Shown: positions 1 through 5,369, counted from the stretch's first letter. The stretch is DNA of 6,730 nt from Albimonas sp051747505 (GCA_051747505.1 JBNJGE010000196.1:1-6730), one strand, 5' to 3'. The notes: a model not told the origin generated them from the sequence alone. A program made the numbers and translations.

Positions 1-612
1 GACGGACTGGATGAAGCAGGCGTGGGGCTGCGGGTGCTCGTAGGCGGTCCGGGACTTGACCAGCTTGCCGGTCTCGAAATCGACGTAGTAGTGGCCCTGG
101 CTGGGCCCGTCGATGCCATAGGCCCAGTGCAGGCCGGTGTTGAACCATTGCGGACTGTTGGGCGCGGCCATCTGCGCGCACAGCATGTAGCGCATCTCAT
201 CGTAATAGGCGCTCGCGTCCTCTTCCGTGGTGAAGTAGCCGCCCTTCCAGCCCCAGTAGGCCCAGGCGCCCGCCAGCCGGTCGAAGACCTGGGTGGCGGA
301 GGTCTCGCCGCCGTAGCGCTTCTCCTCGGGCAGCTTGGCCAGCGCCTTCTCGTCGGCGGCCGAGCGCCAGAGGAACTCGGGCACGCCCTCCTCCTCCACG
401 CGCTTGAGCCGCGCGGGCACGCCGGCCTTGCGGAAATACTTCTGGGCCAGCACGTCGCAGGCCACCTGCGACCAGGCGGCCGGCACGTCGATGCCCTTCA
501 GCGAGAACACGGTGGAGCCGTCCGGATTGCGGATTTCGCTCGCCGCCTTGCGGAACTCGAAGGCCTCGTAGGGCGAGGCGTCGGCTCGGGTGAAACGGCG
601 CTCGATCTTCAT
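1..612 (-). CDS. nrdJ: Vitamin B12-dependent (class II) ribonucleotide reductase, N-terminal 204 residues, 3' end outside window
   Basis: This is the N-terminal part of the adenosylcobalamin-dependent reductase that converts ribonucleotides to deoxyribonucleotides in the cytoplasm without needing oxygen. The protein begins MKIERRFT. It carries stretches typical of alphaproteobacterial NrdJ: SEIRNPDGS near residue 25, VLAQKYFRKAGVPARLK near 54-70, and the highly conserved APNSPQWFNTGLHWAYGI near 148-165. It ends at HPQPHACFIQSV; the Cys there lies where the family has the first of its redox-active cysteines (family knowledge). The start at 612 is supported by a GAGGGAG ribosome-binding site (622-628 on the plus strand) 9 nt upstream. 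Family members are usually over 1000 residues, so most of the gene, including the thiyl-radical cysteine loop, lies to the left of the window. The gene is divergent from the 165-aa gene at 1016. The reading frame is intact across the whole visible part. Confidence 0.95.
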   Translation of the reverse strand, partial: MKIERRFTRADASPYEAFEFRKAASEIRNPDGSTVFSLKGIDVPAAWSQVACDVLAQKYFRKAGVPARLKRVEEEGVPEFLWRSAADEKALAKLPEEKRYGGETSATQVFDRLAGAWAYWGWKGGYFTTEEDASAYYDEMRYMLCAQMAAPNSPQWFNTGLHWAYGIDGPSQGHYYVDFETGKLVKSRTAYEHPQPHACFIQSV

Positions 613-630
613 CTTTCTCGGCTCCCTCTG

Positions 631-780
631 CGCCCCTTTCTCCGGGGCGTTAGACGCACTGTCCGCCGCGCGACGAAGCACGCCCGCCGCGGGCCGGGCG
701 CCGGGGCGCCCGCACTGTTCCAATTTCGATTTTGCCGGGGGCCTGGCCCCCAGATCGCGGCGCTGATCCCAGATGCTGGG
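631..780 (-). other. Hairpin-rich 5' leader region of nrdJ
   Basis: Four perfect inverted repeats lie between the nrdJ start and its best promoter candidate. The first is at 631-649 (6-bp arms, 7-nt loop that reads GGAGAAA on the nrdJ strand). The second is at 696-711 (7-bp arms, 2-nt centre). The third is at 737-751 (7-bp arms around a single base). The fourth is at 768-780 (5-bp arms, 3-nt loop). The first hairpin lies directly upstream of the nrdJ ribosome-binding site. Chance GC-rich palindromes are common at this base composition, so a regulatory role is inferred. I looked for a B12 box or other recognisable cobalamin riboswitch core in this orientation and did not see one. Confidence 0.35.
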
Positions 781-803
781 CCCCTCGCGCCTTCGAGAAC
801 CAG

Positions 804-833
804 ATTATGAAATCCGGCCCCGCCTTCAACCAA
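804..833 (-). promoter_or_regulatory. Candidate sigma-70-type promoter for nrdJ
   Basis: On the minus strand, TTGGTT (828-833) is followed after 18 nt by CATAAT (804-809). The -10 matches TATAAT at five of six positions, but the -35 matches TTGACA at only three. The segment is AT-richer than its surroundings. If used, it would give a leader of roughly 185 nt that includes the four hairpins. An alternative -35, TTGAAG (824-829), gives a poor spacing of 14 nt. The call rests on sequence similarity alone. Confidence 0.3.
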
Positions 834-863
834 AAATTTAGCGCCGAGGGACATATTTTGCGA

Positions 864-986
864 TTGACGGTCGCGCCTACACCACTGCTAGCGGCGCCCG
901 TTGACGGAACGAATTAGCAACATTAACCTTTCGGCAAGACATCCGTCGCGCTTGACGTCGCGCAGGCGGGCGCCTGAAGATTGACG
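864..986 (+). repeat. Four direct copies of TTGACG
   Basis: The hexamer TTGACG occurs at 864-869, 901-906, 952-957 and 981-986, all on the plus strand. The first and last copies share the longer GATTGACG. The hexamer resembles a sigma-70 -35 element, and the copies fall in the 150 nt upstream of the 165-aa gene. Distances between starts are 37, 51 and 29 nt, which are not multiples of one helical turn. They may be one real -35 plus chance copies, or repeated sites for an activator; the sequence cannot decide. Confidence 0.4.
901..929 (+). promoter_or_regulatory. Candidate promoter for the 165-aa gene
   Basis: TTGACG (901-906) is followed after exactly 17 nt by TAACCT (924-929). The -35 matches the consensus at five of six positions and the -10 at only three. 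The interval is AT-richer than the flanks. The predicted leader to the ATG at 1016 is roughly 80 nt. The spacer contains GAAC-N7-CAAC (907-921), one base off the alphaproteobacterial LexA consensus GAAC-N7-GAAC, which may be chance. Confidence 0.3.
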
Positions 987-1015
987 TTGCGTAATCATAC
1001 GGGAGGCGGGGCCGC

Positions 1016-1513
1016 ATGACCGGCGACACGCTGCGACTCCATCTCTACCGCGACCTGGCCAACCGCGCCGCCGGCCAGCCCGACGACGGGCCGCTGGCCT
1101 GGGAGGCGCACCGCGCCCGCCTCGCCTTTCTCAGGGACCTGGATTCGGAGCGCGACTTCGCCGTGCAGTCCTGGGGCGTGGCGGAGGACGCCGAGCGGCC
1201 CCACGAGCTGGCCGAGATCGTGCTGGCGGTCGTCGGAAACCCCACCGTCGGGGCCGTGGCGACCGGGGCCGCCGCCTATGCGGGGCGAGTGGTCGCCGCG
1301 CAACTCGACGCCGCGCTGGGCGGCGCGGTCGGGCGTCTGCTCGACCGGCTCATCGCCGGCTTCCGCGGCCGCCGCGTGGGGGAGTTCGAGCTGGCGCTGC
1401 CGGACGGCTCCACGATCCGCATGGACGAGGACGAGACCGTCACCATCACGCTGCGCAACGGCAAGCCGATCCGCATCAGCGTGGAGGGCGCTCCCGGCCC
1501 CGACGAGGCCTGA
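1016..1513 (+). CDS. Hypothetical 165-aa protein with Gly/Ala-rich middle segment
   Basis: I do not recognise this protein. The start is well supported: GGGAGG (1001-1006) precedes the ATG by 9 nt, and codons strongly favour G or C at the third position. Three parts are visible. Residues 1-65 are polar and probably helical, rich in Arg, Asp and Glu. Residues 66-117 form a hydrophobic or amphipathic stretch rich in Gly and Ala (PTVGAVATGAAAYAGRVVAA, then LGGAVGRLLDRLIAGF) with GxxxG-like spacing. It could pack as a helical hairpin against a membrane or partner, though it contains several Arg and Asp residues and is not a clean transmembrane helix. Residues 123-156 alternate in a beta-hairpin-like pattern (FELALPDGSTIRMDEDET, then VTITLRNGKPIRISVEG), and the tail is acidic. 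There is no signal peptide. The gene stands alone, divergent from nrdJ and convergent with the FAS1 gene. Its reality is likely; its function is unknown. Confidence 0.85.
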   Translation: MTGDTLRLHLYRDLANRAAGQPDDGPLAWEAHRARLAFLRDLDSERDFAVQSWGVAEDAERPHELAEIVLAVVGNPTVGAVATGAAAYAGRVVAAQLDAALGGAVGRLLDRLIAGFRGRRVGEFELALPDGSTIRMDEDETVTITLRNGKPIRISVEGAPGPDEA

Positions 1514-1530
1514 GCCCCGGCGGGGAAGAG

Positions 1531-1556
1531 GGGGCCGGGCGCGCGCGCCCGGCCCC
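1531..1556. terminator. Perfect 26-nt palindrome between convergent genes, probable bidirectional terminator
   Basis: Positions 1531-1543 (GGGGCCGGGCGCG) are exactly complementary to 1544-1556. This gives arms of up to 13 bp made only of G and C; in RNA the innermost bases would form the loop. The palindrome lies 17 nt after the stop of the plus-strand gene and 8 nt before the stop of the minus-strand FAS1 gene. That is where a shared terminator would sit. No T tract follows on either side, so it is not a canonical intrinsic terminator. It may instead stabilise 3' ends. Confidence 0.6.
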
Positions 1557-1564
1557 GAGGCCCG

Positions 1565-2041
1565 TCACTCGGGCAGGATCACCTGGTCGATGACGTGGAT
1601 CACGCCGTTGCTGGCCTCGATATCGGCCGTCGTCACGGTGGCGCCGTCCACCATCACGCCATCCGTCGCGTCGATCATCACCGTGGAGCCCTGGACGGTC
1701 TCCACCTCCATCTCCTTGCCCGCGATGTCGGAGGACATCACCTTGCCCGGGAGCACGTGGTAGGTCAGCACGGCCGCGAGCCGGTCCTTGTTCTCGGGCT
1801 TGAGCAGGTCCTCCAGCGCGCCCTCGGGCAGCGCGGCGAAGGCGTCGTCGGTCGGCGCGAAGACGGTGAAGGGGCCTTCGCCCTGCAGCGTCTCCACCAG
1901 GTCGGCGGCCTGCAGCGCGGCGACCAGCGTCTCGAAGTCCTCGTTGCCGGCGGCGATCTCGACGATGTTCTTCTCGGCGGCGAACGCGGCGCTCGCGCTC
2001 ATGACCAGGCCGGCGGCGGCGGCGGCAATGGGTCGAAGCAT
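1565..2041 (-). CDS. Secreted fasciclin (FAS1) domain protein, 158 aa
   Basis: This is a single FAS1 domain with an export signal. Residues 1-21 form a Sec-type signal peptide: Arg3, an Ala-rich hydrophobic core, then AFA-A, suggesting cleavage after residue 21. The domain fills residues 25-157 with its hallmark blocks. The H1 motif is FTVFAPTDDAFAAL (58-71). The central Tyr-His pair is in LTYHVLPGKV (92-101). The H2 motif is NGVIHVIDQVILP (145-157). Bacterial FAS1 proteins are associated with adhesion, biofilm or cell-surface interactions (family knowledge); a periplasmic or extracellular location follows from the signal. There is no membrane anchor, lipobox or second domain. A GGGAGA ribosome-binding site lies about 6 nt before the ATG. 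The gene is convergent with the 165-aa gene and divergent from the Rieske oxygenase, so it is probably monocistronic. Its ligand cannot be told from sequence. Confidence 0.95.
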   Translation of the reverse strand: MLRPIAAAAAGLVMSASAAFAAEKNIVEIAAGNEDFETLVAALQAADLVETLQGEGPFTVFAPTDDAFAALPEGALEDLLKPENKDRLAAVLTYHVLPGKVMSSDIAGKEMEVETVQGSTVMIDATDGVMVDGATVTTADIEASNGVIHVIDQVILPE

Positions 2042-2281
2042 GATGTATCTCCCGAAGTCGGACCGCGCGGGGCGGGGATCGGCCCGCGCTCGTGCAGGGT
2101 TGTTCGCTCTGCGGGCCCGCGCGGATCATGCACGGCCGGTCACGTTGTTGTCGGTGGAAACCGTTCGCCTGCGCCCTAAGCGGCGCGAATCCGACCCGCG
2201 CAGGTCGCGAACGAAACGGACGGCGCCCCGCCGCGCCGGGCATGGTCGCCCCAGCTTCGCGAAAATCGAAGGGAGGCCGCC
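2042..2281. promoter_or_regulatory. Divergent intergenic region between the FAS1 and Rieske genes
   Basis: This 240-nt gap must hold the promoters of both the FAS1 gene (leftward) and the Rieske gene (rightward). I could not identify a convincing -35/-10 pair in either direction. TTGTCG at 2148-2153 is -35-like on the plus strand but has no good -10. Visible structure is limited to GGCCCGCGC repeated at 2081-2089 and 2114-2122, and the palindrome GCGGGCCCGC at 2111-2120. Both could be chance at this GC content. Confidence 0.4.
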
Positions 2282-3439
2282 ATGCTCGACCGCACGCCCC
2301 CCGCGAGCGAGGACGCGCTCGCCGCCGTGCGCGCGCCCATCGAGACCGCCCGCGGCCTGCCCAACGCCCTCTACGCCGACCCGGCCGGGCTCTCGCTGGA
2401 CCGAGACCGCCTGCTGCATGGCGGCTGGGCCTGCATCGGCTTCGGCAAGGACGTGCCGGCGCCGGGCGACGCCCTGCCCGTGGACCATCTCGGCGCGCCC
2501 CTGCTGCTGGTGCGCGACCATGCGGGCGAGCTGCGCGTCTTCCAGAACGTCTGCCGCCACCGCGGCATGATCCTGGTGGCGGAGAAGCGCAATTTCGGCG
2601 GCGTCATCCGCTGCCCCTACCACTCCTGGTGCTACAGCCTCGACGGCCGCCTGCGCGCCACGCCCCATGTCGGCGGCCCCGGCGTGAACGCCCATCCGGG
2701 GATCGACCGCGACTCGACCGGCCTGATCCCGGTGCGCTGCGGCGTCTTCCTCGACTGCGTCTTCGCCGACCTCTCCGGCGAGGCGCCGGAGTTCGAGGAC
2801 TGGATCGCGCCGCTCGCCGCCCGCTGGCAGGGCTTCGCCGGCCGGACGCTGCACCACGGAGGCCCCGAGTCGAGCTTCGCCCTGGAGATCGCCGCCAACT
2901 GGAAGCTGGCGGTGGAAAACTACTGCGAATCCTACCACCTGCCCTGGGTCCATCCCGGCCTGAACAGCTATTCGCGGCTGGAGGACCACTACCCGGTCAT
3001 CGAGCCCGGCGCCTTCTCCGGCCAGGGCACGCGCGTCTACGCGCCCCAGACCGGCGCCGCGCCCTTCCCCGACTTCCCCGGCCTGTCGCCCGCCTGGGAC
3101 TCGGCGGCCGAATACGTCGCCCTCTACCCCAACCTGCTGCTGGGCGCGCATCGCGACCACGTCTTCGCCATCCGGCTGGAGCCGCTGGCCCATGACCGCA
3201 CGCGCGAGCATGTCGAGATCTGGTACGCCGACGAGGCCGCCGCGACCGGAGAGGCCCACGCCGAGTCCCGCCGCCGCAACGCCGCCCTTTGGGAGGAAGT
3301 CTTCCGCGAGGACGTCTTCGTGGTCGAGGGGATGCAGAAGGGCCGCGGCGCCCCCGGCTTCGACGGCGGCCGCTTCTCCCCGGTCATGGACGGACCCACC
3401 CATGCCTTCCACGACTGGGTCGCCGCCCGCCTCGCCTGA
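2282..3439 (+). CDS. Rieske (2Fe-2S) non-haem iron oxygenase, alpha subunit, 385 aa
   Basis: This is the catalytic subunit of a Rieske-type oxygenase, which uses O2 and electrons from a partner reductase to hydroxylate or demethylate a small organic substrate in the cytoplasm. The Rieske cluster ligands are visible as Cys91-X-His93 and Cys111-X2-His114, with 17 residues between the pairs. The mononuclear iron site is in NWKLAVENYCESYHLPWVHP (206-225): His219 and His224 are ligands, and Asp344 in REDVFVVEGMQKG is the likely third ligand. Glu216 occupies the position of the inter-subunit bridging Asp of naphthalene dioxygenase. The family, as I know it, has Glu there in carnitine-monooxygenase-like (CntA) members. 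That, with the compact length, leans toward quaternary-amine or demethylase-type relatives rather than classical aromatic dioxygenases, but the substrate is not determined. AGGGAGG precedes the ATG by 5 nt. The C-terminus FHDWVAARLA is a natural family ending. No reductase, ferredoxin or beta subunit lies beside it; a small gene overlaps its end. Confidence 0.93.
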   Translation: MLDRTPPASEDALAAVRAPIETARGLPNALYADPAGLSLDRDRLLHGGWACIGFGKDVPAPGDALPVDHLGAPLLLVRDHAGELRVFQNVCRHRGMILVAEKRNFGGVIRCPYHSWCYSLDGRLRATPHVGGPGVNAHPGIDRDSTGLIPVRCGVFLDCVFADLSGEAPEFEDWIAPLAARWQGFAGRTLHHGGPESSFALEIAANWKLAVENYCESYHLPWVHPGLNSYSRLEDHYPVIEPGAFSGQGTRVYAPQTGAAPFPDFPGLSPAWDSAAEYVALYPNLLLGAHRDHVFAIRLEPLAHDRTREHVEIWYADEAAATGEAHAESRRRNAALWEEVFREDVFVVEGMQKGRGAPGFDGGRFSPVMDGPTHAFHDWVAARLA

Positions 3440-3659
3440 GGCGCGGGCGCTGGACGCCCGGCTGCGCGCCCTGCACGGAACGGGGCGCGCGGGGGAGCTG
3501 TCGCGCCTTCACGCCCGCGCCGCCGGGCTGCTGGGAACGCCCGAGGCCCGCCGCTTCCACCTCACCCACGCCTGGGTCTTCGCGCTGGAGGCCGGAGAGG
3601 ACGCCGCGGCCCTGGAGGCCGCCCTGCGCGCGGCGGGCGGCTTCGGTCCGCCGGCGTGA
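3402..3659 (+). CDS. Small helical protein (86 aa) overlapping the Rieske oxygenase gene
   Basis: This frame begins at an ATG inside the last codons of the Rieske gene, overlapping it by 38 nt in another frame, and ends at 3659. It is convincing as coding because codons beyond the Rieske stop almost all end in G or C. The product is also sensible: ALDARLRALHGTGRAGELSR, then LHARAAGLL, RRFHLTHAWVFALEAG and AAALEAALRAAG, which looks like three or four amphipathic helices, TPR-like. It has no signal peptide, Cys cluster or membrane segment. The first dozen residues (MPSTTGSPPASP) come from the overlap and have no helical character. The true start is uncertain: the ribosome-binding site before 3402 is weak (GGACGGA), and the only later in-frame candidates are CTG codons (3450, 3462). 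Translation is probably coupled to the Rieske gene. I have an impression of similar small proteins in Rhodobacteraceae but cannot verify it. Function is unknown; an accessory role to the oxygenase is inference from position. Confidence 0.7.
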   Translation: MPSTTGSPPASPEARALDARLRALHGTGRAGELSRLHARAAGLLGTPEARRFHLTHAWVFALEAGEDAAALEAALRAAGGFGPPA

Positions 3660-3738
3660 GGCGCCCCCGCGGCGCCGGATCCGCAGTCCTTTTCCGCCCT
3701 TCGACCGTCCTGCTTCACAAACGATGACGGCAGTGCCG

Positions 3739-3759
3739 GCGCGCCAGAAATTGGCGCGC
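3739..3759 (+). terminator. GC-rich hairpin downstream of the Rieske unit, possible terminator
   Basis: GCGCGCCA (3739-3746) and TGGCGCGC (3752-3759) form a perfect 8-bp stem with the loop GAAAT. It lies about 80 nt after the stop of the 86-aa gene. It is followed by GC-rich sequence and then TCTCTGAATTTC, without a proper T tract. An alternative pairing uses CCGGCGC (3736-3742) with GCGCCGG (3762-3768). A 3'-end role is inferred from position. Confidence 0.4.
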
Positions 3760-3794
3760 GGGCGCCGGGGTCTCTGAATTTCACCTTTGATTGG

Positions 3795-3816
3795 AAGTAT
3801 ATTTGGGAAATTACTT
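3795..3816. promoter_or_regulatory. Imperfect palindrome in an AT-rich patch
   Basis: AAGTATATTT (3795-3804), a GGG centre, and AAATTACTT (3808-3816) are complementary except for one missing base in the right arm. It sits in an AT-rich patch of about 50 nt (roughly 3771-3817) within otherwise very GC-rich DNA. This could be a protein-binding site or a small RNA hairpin. No well-supported gene starts from it: the flanking genes both end toward this region. Confidence 0.3.
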
Positions 3817-3883
3817 TACGCGCGGGCGCAATAGCGCATCGAGCCAGAACGCCACGGCAGGCGTCCGGCCCATTTCAAACACG

Positions 3884-3911
3884 CCGGGAACATCCCTCGG
3901 GCGAATGTCCC
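3884..3911 (-). terminator. Hairpin downstream of the GNAT gene, possible terminator
   Basis: On the minus strand, CGGGACAT pairs with ATGTTCCCG (one bulged base), and the 11-nt loop contains a further CCC/GGG pairing. It begins 23 nt beyond the GNAT stop codon and is followed by GCGTGTTTGAAAT rather than a run of T. It is the best candidate for the 3' end of the sseA-GNAT transcript. The evidence is position plus base pairing only. Confidence 0.4.
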
Positions 3912-3934
3912 GCAAGGCGCCCCTGCCCCCGCCC

Positions 3935-4492
3935 TCAGCCCTCGAAATCCGGCCGGTCGCGGGTCAGCACCCGCTCCACCTCCGTTCGGCTCACCGGCTC
4001 GAACCCCATGCGCTGGTAGAGGGGCAGCGCCCGCGGATGGTCCAGCGAGCAGGTGTTGACGGTCATCCTCTCCACCCCCTCGCGGTCCCAGCCGATGCGC
4101 ACCGCCTCGCCCAGCAGCCACTTGCCGTAGCCGCGGCCCAGCACCTCGGAGGAGATGCCGAAATAGGCCAGGTCGCACACCCCGTCCTCGCGCCAGTCCA
4201 GCAGGAAGAAGCCCGCCGGCCAGCCCTCGTAGAGCATGGAGAAGAGCGCCACGTCCCGGTCGTGCAGGAAGGCCCGCAGCTCCCCGGGGTCGTCGTGATG
4301 CCGGTCGGTCCACTCGAAATCCCGCCCGACATGGTCGTACAGGTATCGGAAGTAGTCCACCGGCGGATGCTCCGCCCGGATCAGCGAGGTCAGCGGCCCC
4401 GCCGGCTGCGGCGGGAACGGCCCGGCCGGGCGATGCGGCATCTCCAGCCAGGTGATCGCGACCGTCACCCTCTCTCCCGCCTTCGCGCTCAT
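3935..4492 (-). CDS. GNAT family N-acetyltransferase, 185 aa
   Basis: This is an acetyl-CoA-dependent N-acetyltransferase of the GNAT fold, cytoplasmic, acceptor unknown. The acetyl-CoA pyrophosphate-binding motif A is LGRGYGKWLL (118-127), preceded by the beta strand CDLAYFGIS (106-114). Motif B is HPRALPLYQRMGFEPV (152-167). The N-terminal half (DYFRYLYDHVGRDFEWTDRH, 46-65) has the Tyr/Trp-rich look of a common alphaproteobacterial GNAT subfamily. I chose the ATG at 4492 rather than an in-frame ATG 54 nt upstream. It overlaps the sseA stop as ATGA (4489-4492), a standard translational-coupling arrangement, while the longer version would run deep into sseA and add a non-conserved extension. 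Coupling to a sulfurtransferase does not by itself reveal the acceptor. Confidence 0.92.
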   Translation of the reverse strand: MSAKAGERVTVAITWLEMPHRPAGPFPPQPAGPLTSLIRAEHPPVDYFRYLYDHVGRDFEWTDRHHDDPGELRAFLHDRDVALFSMLYEGWPAGFFLLDWREDGVCDLAYFGISSEVLGRGYGKWLLGEAVRIGWDREGVERMTVNTCSLDHPRALPLYQRMGFEPVSRTEVERVLTRDRPDFEG

Positions 4493-5349
4493 TTCGCAGG
4501 CCCCGTCTCGATCGCGAGGTCCGGAAAGGCGCCCCATTCGGACCACGAGCCGTCATAGACCGAATGCTGCCGGTGCCCGATCCGCTCCAGCGCCAGCGCC
4601 AGCACGCAGGCGGTCACGCCCGAGCCGCAGGTGGCGATCACCGGGCGCGACAGGTCCACGCCGGCGCCCTCGAAGGCCGCGCGCAGCGCCTCGGGCGCCT
4701 TCATGGTCCCGTCGTCGTTGAGCAGCGCCCGGTAATGAACGTTGCGCGAGCCGGGGATATGCCCCGCGCGCAGCCCCTGCCGCGGCTCCGGCGCCTCGCC
4801 GCGGAAGCGTTCGGGGGATCGCGCGTCCACCACCTGCTCCCGCCCCAGCTTGATCGCGGCCGCGACCTGGGTGACGTCCTTGACCAGCCGCGCGTCGCGC
4901 CGGGCGACGAAATGCCGGTCCCGCGGCACCGGCGCGAAGTCCTCCACCGGCCGGCCCTCCGCCACCCATTTCGGCAGCCCGCCGTCCAGCACCGCCACGT
5001 CCTTGTGCCCGAACAGGCGGAACATCCACCAAACCCGCGCGGCCGAGAACAGGCCGCTGGCGTCATAGACCACCACCCGGTGCCCGTCCCCGATCCCCAT
5101 GGCGCGGATGCGGGAGACGAACTTCTCCGGCGGCGGCGCCATGTGGGGCAGGTCCGAGCGGCTGTCGGAAATCTCGTCGATGTCGAAGAACCGGGCGCCG
5201 GGGATATGCGCCTCGGCGTATTCCGCCTTCGGGTCGCGCCCCTCGCCGGGCAGGTGATAGGAGCCGTCGAGCACCTTGACGTCCGGCGCCTCCAGATGCT
5301 CCGCCAGCCAGGCGGTGGAGACGAGAAGCTGCGGATCGCTCTCGGACAT
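4489..5349 (-). CDS. sseA: 3-mercaptopyruvate sulfurtransferase, 286 aa
   Basis: This is a two-domain rhodanese-type enzyme that moves sulfur from 3-mercaptopyruvate (from cysteine) to a thiol or cyanide acceptor in the cytoplasm. The N-terminal, non-catalytic rhodanese domain spans about residues 8-135 and includes YDASGLFSAARVWWMFRLFG (95-114) and the VLDGGLPKW block (120-128). The C-terminal catalytic domain spans about 155-283. The active-site loop CGSGVTA (241-247) has Cys241 as persulfide carrier; CG-S-GVT is the signature separating mercaptopyruvate sulfurtransferases from thiosulfate-specific rhodaneses. The substrate-binding DARSPERFRGE (175-185) and DGSWSEWG (266-273) are also present. 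Length is normal for SseA. GAGGAGG lies 7 nt before the ATG. The stop codon overlaps the GNAT start by 4 nt. A 78-nt gap containing a hairpin separates it from alaX upstream. Confidence 0.95.
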   Translation of the reverse strand: MSESDPQLLVSTAWLAEHLEAPDVKVLDGSYHLPGEGRDPKAEYAEAHIPGARFFDIDEISDSRSDLPHMAPPPEKFVSRIRAMGIGDGHRVVVYDASGLFSAARVWWMFRLFGHKDVAVLDGGLPKWVAEGRPVEDFAPVPRDRHFVARRDARLVKDVTQVAAAIKLGREQVVDARSPERFRGEAPEPRQGLRAGHIPGSRNVHYRALLNDDGTMKAPEALRAAFEGAGVDLSRPVIATCGSGVTACVLALALERIGHRQHSVYDGSWSEWGAFPDLAIETGPAK

Positions 5350-5369
5350 GGACGGGCCTCCTCGCAGGG

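Noticed and set aside
22..810. A 262-codon plus-strand frame opposite nrdJ
   Set aside because: The minus strand reads as a clear NrdJ N-terminus over 1-612. The plus-strand product is a compositional shadow that runs into the intergenic region.
613..1015. A cobalamin riboswitch or NrdR box upstream of nrdJ
   Set aside because: CCACTG at 882-887 resembles part of a B12 box but lies on the strand opposite to nrdJ, without the rest of the core. No palindrome close to the NrdR consensus was seen by eye.
1476..2243. A 255-codon minus-strand frame covering the FAS1 gene in another frame
   Set aside because: Its product is Arg-rich and featureless, while the FAS1 frame has a signal peptide, the H1, Tyr-His and H2 motifs and a ribosome-binding site.
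2255..2271. A CTTCG/CGAAG hairpin touching the Rieske ribosome-binding site
   Set aside because: The stem is only 5 bp with a 7-nt loop and overlaps just the edge of AGGGAGG, which is too weak to call a translational switch.
2126..3412. A long open frame (428 codons) antisense to the Rieske gene, and a similar long one on the plus strand at 2092-3195
   Set aside because: Both overlap a gene with complete Rieske and iron-site motifs. Their products are Arg/Ala/Gly-rich without family features. Long antisense frames are expected in very GC-rich DNA because stop codons are rare.
3402..3439. A sequencing frameshift joining the Rieske protein to the 86-aa frame
   Set aside because: The Rieske protein already ends with a family-typical C-terminus (FHDWVAARLA), so an overlapping second gene is simpler than a broken fusion.
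3791..4558. A 255-codon plus-strand frame opposite the GNAT gene
   Set aside because: It has no ribosome-binding site and no recognisable motif, and it is antisense to a GNAT protein with clear acetyl-CoA-binding motifs.
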